A stretch of DNA of 64,000 nt, from contig JAPDOI010000150.1 in the NCBI GenBank assembly GCA_029168955.1, positions 930,001 to 994,000 on the forward strand. Direction: 5' to 3'. The notes under the pieces are model-generated. The model was not told where the DNA came from. It ran no database searches and saw only the letters and a list, made by a program, of their open reading frames with translations. Every line of letters begins with the position of its first letter. Within the stretch, counting starts at the first letter, position 1. This document shows, in pieces, positions 62,401 to 64,000 of the stretch. The stretch comes from Aplectana chamaeleonis (lineage: Eukaryota; Nematoda; Chromadorea; Rhabditida; Cosmocercidae). A program made the position numbers and the translations under genes.

Positions 62401-63985
62401 GGATCAATTATCGCAATCCTAAGCTCATTATCGATCCTGTAGTGCTTGTGCCGTGAGTAAATCCTTCTCAAAAACACTTCTCAGATACGCGTAATAAGAA
62501 TATTGGCCGGAGTGTGTGCCGCTTACCCAGGTGTGAAATATTATGAATTCGAAACTCAGGGAATTAGGAGGGGCTTGCACGTACAGCAGGAATATCATCC
62601 AATCTCGACTACTTCTTCAAATGACATCAGAAGTCAGAAATTCATGAGAGGCGTCCACGTTACTTTTGATTCAGCAGGAATGAAAGATGTTAAGCCGAAA
62701 ATGTGGCTTGTAATGGCCACATTCAGAGGAGTTTCGAGAATGACGTCGCTGCCAGAATTGTCCTGGTGTCTCTGGCAGTGTTTTCAGTTGGTCTTACTCA
62801 CTTTAATGCATTGTTCACGATAACCTTCATCCTCAAAATTTTCATGGCAAACGCTTCTCGTGGCTCTCAGAAGCAGAACAGCTCTGAAGAAACGGGACAA
62901 TATGCTACCCAGGAGCCGCAAAACGGCTTAGAAAAGTGGGCAAACCCAGCCGCTTTGGGCGAGTCCGGCCCCTTTCCGCCCCTCGATGTGAACAATGGAA
63001 CACTTGAGATCGTGAGATGAGCGATGGTCCCTCTCTTTCCTTCATTTTCAACTTCTCTCCTTACTCATTTCAGCTCGCATGCATTGGTTGCAAAAGACGG
63101 AAGCTACAAGCCTCGGACAACTCGTCCACCATGCTTTCCTGGCTCAATTTTTGAGGGACCATAACCCCGTTTCCAAAAGGTCTTGTACGATTCCAGAGAG
63201 ATCATTGGAATCAGAAAGGGACCGTTTTCAAGATAGGCGAAAAACATAGAAGATATTTTCATCAAGAACACTGCCTTTAAGATGATTGCCCTGAACAAAT
63301 CTGGCTAGAGATCGGTATGAAACTGCCCGATGCCGATCGGGCTGCTTGAAAATAGTCCAATTATCAGCCGTATTTGTCTTGATAATCCTCTAGCAATTTT
63401 GATCTTGCATGCCGTTTGAGAACATACGCGTGTGCAAATGTAACTAACGGACTAATTCGATTATGTAACGATTCCCCGAAGTAGAATTCCAAGGTTCTTG
63501 CAACGGGTTAACTTGATCTCGTTCTACGGTACAGAGAATGAAATTACGGTAATTTTTAGCAAATATAGGCAGAAAATAGCTCCCACAGAAATGCGATAAC
63601 AATAGCAGTAACGCTAAAAGCAAAAACTATTCCTTCAGTGCCTTTTTAGTTTTGGAACCGCAAAAACACAAACAAAGTTACGAGAAACTATTTGAAATCG
63701 AAACCTGAGGGAAGGTAACGATTTTGGCAAAGTACATGTACAGAGGGCACTCGCAAACTGAACAAGGATCTTCTTAATACAATCTTTGAACTTTTTGAGA
63801 AGGTATTTTACCTTTATTGTTTCGAGGGACACTGTCTAGAGGCTGTTGCCCACGTTTTTGGAAAATTCAATTCTCACGGTCTTAGCTGCATCCAAGCCAT
63901 TCTTTCCACTTTGAGTGTATCTTCGAAAAAGTCTTGTGTCTGATCCATCATTAACCGCAAGGTATCTCTTTTATCTTCAGGAAGT
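29237..63985 (-). CDS. Gene B: leishmanolysin-like (M8) zinc metallopeptidase, 14 exons, 5' end outside window
   Basis: Exons in transcription order: 63985-63878, 57332-57224, 50670-50619, 50560-50449, 50390-50229, 48333-48258, 48195-48046, 46332-46235, 43290-43168, 43027-42859, 40042-39959, 36850-36749, 31769-31677, 29413-29237 (stop). Together they make about 537 residues in a single frame with all GT..AG introns and all phases compatible. Domain order is the end of the prodomain/N-terminal domain, TDFV and AYAAFC block, RPISGYVN, catalytic HELIH, third zinc ligand in GAHWEKR, Met-turn [19 protein letters not shown], Cys-rich domain, CPPCNEVC, hydrophobic tail. M8 enzymes are metzincins that cleave proteins at the cell surface or after secretion. 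The start codon and signal peptide should lie right of 64000. Odd point: Val replaces Gly in [10 protein letters not shown]. Confidence 0.93.
29414..30480. other. Gene B last intron, proximal part
   Basis: No repeat copy recognised in 29414-30480. A 113-codon + frame (29885-30226) has no known domain. Confidence 0.3.
30481..30750. repeat. Dispersed repeat, inverted copy at 38930-39180
   Basis: ggttggaaggggttaaggat, ccagttatcaccagtcatc and acaaacttcatatgcagaaa occur inverted in the later element (gatgactggtgataactgg, ctgcatgtgaagtttgtg). Confidence 0.6.
30752..31245. mobile_element. TTAA family 1 MITE, copy d
   Basis: 494 bp, TTAAAGGCAGTGTTCACGAT to atcgtgaacactgcctttaa. Subtype 1b, very similar to copy c at 10234, so relatively recent. 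Confidence 0.88.
31677..31769 (-). CDS. Gene B exon: [18 protein letters not shown]
   Basis: A 93-bp, phase 0/0 exon (acceptor gttattgcag, donor gttagc) encoding [20 protein letters not shown] and GQFIYIEK. It is the M8 C-terminal beta-domain segment and pairs with gene A 17211-17300. Confidence 0.9.
31850..32308. mobile_element. TTAA family 3 element, copy d (diverged)
   Basis: caaggcagcttaaacgctcg at the left, gagtgtgtattctgcctatg at the right. Its left end is about 80 bases upstream of the gene B acceptor at 31770. Confidence 0.6.
32505..33300. repeat. Family 6 repeat, inverted copy with insertions
   Basis: taagcgagatataggcgacc, cttcagtttattgctggact and agagaaattcaggcttgagg are inverted matches to 11096-11542. 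Another family 6 part occurs at 33180-33290 (gatcagcatgtgactctctc). Confidence 0.65.
33560..34135. repeat. Irregular repeats of cggtcgatacgtatg and C-rich blocks
   Basis: The motif cggtcgatacgtatg with tcactcggtgtatccctcca recurs near 33575, 33680, 33770 and 33832, and inverted near 34070. C-rich spacers (ccccccaacacccacc) lie between. Related, more diverged motifs occur at 32985 and 33075. Confidence 0.75.
34528..34692. mobile_element. Short MITE with TIR GGGTGCGTTCCAAGAA, copy 2
   Basis: ggggtgcgttccaagaaggt to aaccttgaaacgcacccct. Same family as 14174-14341. Confidence 0.75.
34698..34815. repeat. Dispersed repeat shared with 17065-17165
   Basis: Same strand orientation on the chromosome as the 17 kb copy, hence opposite relative to the host gene. 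Independent insertions are therefore likely. Confidence 0.6.
35341..36212. repeat. Family 6 repeat, copy c, split by a TTAA MITE
   Basis: 35341-35512 and 35960-36212 together match 11096-11542. The break falls at ggcaatagacTTAA / TTAAgaacgacgac, where the intact copy reads acaatgaactgaagaacgac. Confidence 0.82.
35513..35959. mobile_element. TTAA family 1 MITE, copy e
   Basis: 447 bp, TTAAAGGCAGTGTTCACGAT to tagtgaacactgcctttaa. Subtype 1b, reversed relative to copies c and d inside. Confidence 0.88.
36749..36850 (-). CDS. Gene B exon: GRCFSL..VGCYE
   Basis: A 102-bp, phase 0/0 exon (acceptor gtcttgcag, donor gtcggc, a weak GT donor) encoding [14 protein letters not shown] through SVGCYE. 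It matches the gene A exon at 13007-13108 in length and cysteine spacing. A decayed Tc1 element begins about 150 bases upstream in the preceding intron. Confidence 0.88.
37003..38573 (+). mobile_element. Decayed Tc1 transposon
   Basis: Ends acagtgcggggcaaaactat and, inverted, atagttttgcacagcactgt. Fragments of a Tc1 transposase remain on the + strand: [16 protein letters not shown] near 37640, [20 protein letters not shown] near 38040 and [18 protein letters not shown] near 38130. Stops and frameshifts separate them, so it is inactive. It lies in a gene B intron. Confidence 0.85.
38596..39856. mobile_element. 1.26 kb element with TIR ACCGTATTTCCTGT
   Basis: The left end accgtatttcctgtaatcga mirrors aacaggaaatacggt at the right. 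It includes the dispersed repeat shared with 30481-30750. The 115-codon + frame (39476-39823) has no known domain. Directly abuts the Tc1 remnant. Confidence 0.6.
39959..40042 (-). CDS. Gene B exon: DTRCTYSGN
   Basis: An 84-bp, phase 0/0 exon (acceptor cgcgtttag, donor gtacgt) encoding [19 protein letters not shown] and NNYSME. It has the same length and motif order as the gene A exon at 6511-6594. Confidence 0.85.
40043..41100. other. Gene B intron, mostly unassigned
   Basis: No repeat family recognised apart from a possible family 3-like start near 40228 (caaaggcagcctttac). No coding call. Confidence 0.3.
41100..42240. other. Possible solo LTR or promoter-like region
   Basis: A TATAAAAAGG box (about 41620) precedes a GC-rich stretch with an open 101-codon frame. 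Upstream, two diverged copies of gctttcgattcgactac / gctttcgattcgatcac occur about 130 bp apart with ggccacg / gagccacg. The layout would fit a retroelement LTR, but no partner LTR or primer-binding site was found. Confidence 0.3.
42241..42858. other. Gene B intron, unassigned
   Basis: Short tandem repeats of ttccttgttcatta at about 42755-42812. Nothing else recognised. Confidence 0.4.
42859..43027 (-). CDS. Gene B exon: Cys-rich domain (CNANR..ADYCPYY)
   Basis: A 169-bp exon (acceptor gaaatttag, donor gtgagt). It begins [20 protein letters not shown] and ends [10 protein letters not shown]. It is the counterpart of the gene A exon at 1757-1934, with the same entry phase and the same exit phase 0. 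Confidence 0.94.
43168..43290 (-). CDS. Gene B exon: [19 protein letters not shown]
   Basis: A 123-bp exon (acceptor atttgtttag, donor gtgagt) encoding [19 protein letters not shown] and [13 protein letters not shown]. The WG.G.GC.F...C..W.....PFC arrangement is the M8 post-catalytic disulfide core. Split codons GA|C and AC|T on either side restore Asp and Thr and keep one frame. Confidence 0.94.
43990..44335 (+). mobile_element. RTE-type reverse transcriptase fragment
   Basis: Open from about 44025: [20 protein letters not shown], then [15 protein letters not shown] with the catalytic FADD, then [10 protein letters not shown]. The same motif order as RTE RT palm domains. Truncated on both sides. 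GTEAK-type host features absent. Confidence 0.82.
44336..45140. other. GC-rich intron stretch next to the RTE fragment
   Basis: Possibly more retroelement (aggaagcccactga and similar non-AT-rich text) but no protein motif. No other copy in the window was recognised. Confidence 0.25.
45141..45892. mobile_element. TTAA family 2 MITE, copy d
   Basis: TTAAAGGCAGTGGTCGCGAT to atcgtgaccactgcctttaa, 752 bp. About 200 bp longer than copies c and e because of inserted sequence around 45310-45580. Confidence 0.85.
46235..46332 (-). CDS. Gene B exon: Met-turn (NEAMSG) and FEDSGWYE
   Basis: A 98-bp exon with acceptor cttatttag and donor gtgggt. It encodes [20 protein letters not shown] and [15 protein letters not shown](T/S)G contains the metzincin Met-turn methionine beneath the zinc, and L.EDSGWY is the following M8 helix. 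A TTAA MITE begins only 38 bases upstream of the acceptor (46370). Confidence 0.93.
46370..46926. mobile_element. TTAA family 2 MITE, copy e
   Basis: TTAAGGGCAGTGGTCGCGAT to atcgtgaccactgcctttaa, 557 bp. Lies 38 bases from the gene B Met-turn exon. Confidence 0.88.
46927..48045. other. Gene B intron
   Basis: Some tttcggtaaat / gcggtaaatccggtga simple-type repetition near 47420-47520. No element ends recognised. Confidence 0.35.
48046..48195 (-). CDS. Gene B exon: M8 core with third zinc ligand (GAHWEKR)
   Basis: A 150-bp, phase 0/0 exon (acceptor gcattgcag, donor gtgctg) encoding [24 protein letters not shown] and [15 protein letters not shown]. The TP.V / C..LEG.E.ENQGG / GT..HWEKR series is the most diagnostic M8 signature. 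The His of HWEKR is the third zinc ligand in GP63. This exon alone is enough to assign the family. Confidence 0.95.
48258..48333 (-). CDS. Gene B exon: [16 protein letters not shown]
   Basis: A 76-bp exon between acceptor gtttttcag and donor gtaggc. It carries the M8 stretch between the zinc helix and the TPKV segment (…[15 protein letters not shown]). A later GT at the end of the open frame was rejected as donor because it would place an in-frame stop at the junction. The chosen donor keeps phase 0. Confidence 0.85.
48683..49722. mobile_element. TTAA-ended element with two nested MITEs
   Basis: The outer ends ttaaaggcagtgttagcgat and tagtggacactgccgttaa are family 1-like. Inside are two separate TIR elements. 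The first is about 48895-49194 (aaggggtacggtata / agtataccatacccctt). The second is 49196-49482 (cctttcacagtctgccggac / ccggcagactgtgaaagagc). Confidence 0.72.
49723..50228. other. Gene B intron, unassigned
   Basis: No element or coding signal recognised. Confidence 0.3.
50229..50390 (-). CDS. Gene B catalytic exon: zinc-binding HELIH
   Basis: A 162-bp exon (acceptor ggttttag, donor gtaggt) encoding [13 protein letters not shown] and then [23 protein letters not shown] is the metzincin HExxH zinc site: two His ligands and the catalytic Glu. Family M8 usually has HALGFS after the site, whereas this gene has HALVFS, so the structurally important Gly is replaced by Val. All other expected landmarks are present, so an active enzyme is plausible but not certain. 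Confidence 0.93.
50449..50560 (-). CDS. Gene B exon: M8 TDFV..AYAAFC block
   Basis: A 112-bp exon (acceptor aaatttcag, donor gtacta) encoding [18 protein letters not shown] followed by [17 protein letters not shown]8 enzymes show a diagnostic DFVLYV..C....AYA..C stretch directly before the RP-x-G-Y-x-N strand, and that strand begins the next exon. The split Arg codon (AG|G) joins perfectly. Confidence 0.9.
50619..50670 (-). CDS. Gene B micro-exon: [10 protein letters not shown]
   Basis: Only 52 bp, with acceptor cataatttcag and donor gtaggc, entering phase 0 and leaving phase 1. It encodes [17 protein letters not shown]. It is assigned because it is the only segment found that joins the phase 0 exon at 57224 to the phase 1 entry of the exon at 50560. 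It also supplies the cysteine cluster expected before the DFV block. A transposon fragment begins about 18 bases upstream of its acceptor. Confidence 0.78.
50688..50955. repeat. Family 1b fragment abutting a gene B splice acceptor
   Basis: Carries the 1b interior (tcgttttcatgcgttct, gtgtgcccctccactaccca) without terminal repeats. Confidence 0.75.
50972..51447. mobile_element. TTAA family 1 MITE, copy f
   Basis: TTAAAGGCACTGTTCACGAT to atcgtgaacactgcctcca. Subtype 1a. The right end has lost its TTAA. Confidence 0.82.
51858..52534 (+). CDS. Possible small secreted/anchored protein gene nested in a gene B intron
   Basis: Hypothetical join 51858-52007, 52097-52218, 52483-52534. Exon 1 starts with ATG and encodes a basic head followed by a hydrophobic run ([18 protein letters not shown]), like a signal peptide. 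Exon 2 has a good acceptor (caacattttag) and strong donor (gtgagt). It encodes 40 residues rich in acidic then basic residues ([23 protein letters not shown]). Exon 3 is the least certain; it closes with a stop after 17 residues. Phases agree throughout. No family recognised; it may be chance, since no codon statistics could be run. Confidence 0.3.
52270..52405. repeat. Short TIR element (TTTAGTCTGATAAATGAAC), copy 3
   Basis: Matches 812-950 in the same orientation: gctgcgacggta, gaaaccccattctccagtga, catgcgtcagactaaa. Confidence 0.75.
52551..53006. mobile_element. TTAA family 3 element, copy e
   Basis: agaggcagcatatacgctcg to acgagcgtgtatgctgctct. The ends are mutated but complete. Confidence 0.75.
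53080..53345. repeat. Family 1 fragment
   Basis: Interior right half only (gacaccctgggaacggagtt, catggtggacgagttgtccg). No terminal repeats. Confidence 0.75.
53530..53608 (-). pseudogene. tRNA-like pseudogene or tRNA-derived repeat
   Basis: On the - strand it has an A-box-like TGGCCTAGTGGTCTAAGGCG and a B-box-like GGTTCAAATAC at tRNA spacing. The middle arm CCATC-TCATAG-GATGG pairs perfectly but leaves a 6-base loop instead of 7. The acceptor stem does not close convincingly. The A-box text is like tRNA-Leu or tRNA-Ser. A decayed tRNA or tRNA-derived SINE is more likely than a working gene. Confidence 0.5.
53620..54700. other. Gene B intron, unassigned
   Basis: A second A-box-like string (GTGGTTCAGTGGTAAGAG on -) occurs near 53850 without a B-box. 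A TIR-like pair (ccacctcacaaaag / ggtggctgactgcaatg) lies around 54715-54765. No gene. Confidence 0.3.
54750..55045. repeat. Family 6 repeat, diverged 3' part
   Basis: atatctctctcattcggagg, agaaggttcaatacatggta and taggactgtgtctttaa align with the right part of 36060-36212. Confidence 0.6.
55046..55828. repeat. Diverged repeat related to the 58.6-60.6 kb elements
   Basis: gttgagcgcttacctatacc, agagggctctggaagcgttt and ggagcgcttatcacgaattt recur near 60020-60120. Confidence 0.6.
55830..57060 (+). mobile_element. RTE-type retrotransposon, decayed RT and 3' domain
   Basis: In broken frames it reads [66 protein letters not shown] (catalytic FADD mutated) and [12 protein letters not shown]. It continues [20 protein letters not shown], then [18 protein letters not shown]. 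The order RT palm, thumb, then GHVxR..RLP is that of RTE elements. Stops and a mutated active site show it is dead. Same type as 43990-44335. Confidence 0.87.
57224..57332 (-). CDS. Gene B exon: Cys-rich N-terminal segment ([12 protein letters not shown])
   Basis: A 109-bp exon between acceptor ttttttcag and donor gtgagc, entering at phase 2 and leaving at phase 0. It encodes 36 residues with five cysteines, including [21 protein letters not shown]8 peptidases have a C..C....C...IP stretch at this place, where the prodomain cysteine switch and adjacent disulfides lie. Which cysteine would act as a switch cannot be told from sequence alone. Confidence 0.85.
57400..58600. other. Gene B intron, unassigned
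   Basis: Open frames of 84-101 codons on both strands (57547-57852 -, 57847-58113 +, 58090-58344 -) overlap; none shows a known domain or supporting splice sites. Confidence 0.25.
58600..59830. repeat. Cluster of ggtgctgaacacgaatctga repeats
   Basis: Copies of gctgaacacgaat occur on both strands near 58675, 59090, 59485, 60110, 60280 and 60405, each followed by tttatcgattttcg-like text. Probably several overlapping copies of one element. Confidence 0.6.
59700..59760. repeat. Single TTAA family 1-like end
   Basis: gtttaaaggcatggttctcgat resembles the family 1 terminus. No right partner found. Confidence 0.4.
59835..60650. repeat. Foldback element with about 115-bp arms
   Basis: The left arm (tagtgaccattccaaatgaa, ttctagaaccattttcggac, cgcagctgcctaggcccact) is repeated inverted at 60520-60650. 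Confidence 0.85.
60651..61735. other. Gene B intron, AT-rich, unassigned
   Basis: Short tcggatacaagt / tcggatacacag repeats at 60985-61035 and a 178-codon minus frame (61285-61821) that runs into the family 3 element and shows no domain. Confidence 0.35.
61738..62098. mobile_element. TTAA family 3 element, copy f, right end missing
   Basis: Starts aaggccgaatacacgctcgt, contains ggccccgcccgtattc and ctcatgtagcggta, then stops before the terminal repeat. Confidence 0.7.
62485..62800 (+). CDS. Unrecognised coding-like segment, possible exon
   Basis: After a strong acceptor (aacacttctcag) the + frame is open for about 105 codons with balanced composition: [50 protein letters not shown] and [13 protein letters not shown]. 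It looks like a beta-rich extracellular domain. No family was recognised. It lies within a gene B intron on the opposite strand and is followed immediately by a family 1 MITE at 62803, which may have cut it. The 3' splice end is not determined; it may be host exon or transposon remnant. Confidence 0.4.
62803..63280. mobile_element. TTAA family 1 MITE, copy g
   Basis: TTAATGCATTGTTCACGATA to caagaacactgcctttaa. Subtype 1a. Confidence 0.82.
63281..63877. other. Gene B intron next to the first visible exon
   Basis: A 65-codon minus frame (63635-63832) just downstream of the exon donor has no M8 feature and is read as intron. No repeat recognised. Confidence 0.4.
63878..63985 (-). CDS. Gene B exon: M8 N-terminal domain ([11 protein letters not shown])
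   Basis: Encodes [15 protein letters not shown] then [17 protein letters not shown], resembling the M8 segment in which helix residues precede a conserved L-x-V-x-R strand near the prodomain/catalytic junction. The donor gtgaga follows and leaves phase 2, joined exactly by the next exon to give LRPEC. An acceptor (attctag) can be placed just upstream, but the frame is also open to the window edge, so the 5' boundary of this exon is uncertain. Confidence 0.8.
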
Positions 63986-64000
63986 CTAGAATTATTAGAG

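Overview
This window looks like part of a repeat-rich nematode nuclear genome. The organism is inferred; a parasitic clade V (strongylid-type) worm would fit. Genes are split into short exons of 52-267 bp with TTTTCAG- or TTTAG-type acceptors, and introns are many kilobases long and packed with transposon debris. No prokaryotic operons, rRNA genes or CRISPR arrays are visible. Well under 5% of the window is convincingly host coding sequence.

Two host genes can be reconstructed exon by exon, and both encode leishmanolysin-like zinc metallopeptidases (MEROPS family M8). Gene A (+ strand, 1757 to 21268) enters from the left with five 3' exons. It ends in a Cys pair, a Ser/Thr-rich stalk and a hydrophobic tail. 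Gene B (- strand, 63985 down to 29237) contributes 14 phase-consistent exons (about 1.6 kb of coding in 34.7 kb). They run from the prodomain through HELIH, the third zinc His (GAHWEKR), the Met-turn (NEAMSG) and the Cys-rich domain to a hydrophobic C-terminus. Its 5' end lies beyond the right edge. The two genes point at each other tail to tail and share intron positions and phases, so they are paralogues from an old duplication. Both C-termini look like GPI-anchor signals, suggesting cell-surface ecto-proteases.

The roughly 8 kb between the two 3' ends (21.3-29.2 kb) is satellite-like. It holds GC-rich 22-bp-scale repeats at 22.5 kb, a 42-bp minisatellite with a 465-bp higher-order unit at 25.2-26.5 kb, and a 1.4 kb (ACGG)n tract at 26.6-28.0 kb. 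Many long open frames here are artefacts of the repeat periods.

The introns hold at least three families of short elements with TTAA-flanked termini (TTAAAGGCAGTG.. or TTAAAGGCAGCAT..), probably piggyBac-type MITEs. Several sit inside other repeats whose intact copies elsewhere in the window show the empty site. There are also palindromic MITEs, a hAT-like element, a decayed Tc1 element, a Penelope-like element with a GIY-YIG domain, LINE fragments with dead catalytic motifs, and RTE-type reverse transcriptase fragments. Two possible extra coding segments of unknown function lie within gene B introns on the opposite strand (51858-52534 and 62485-62800).
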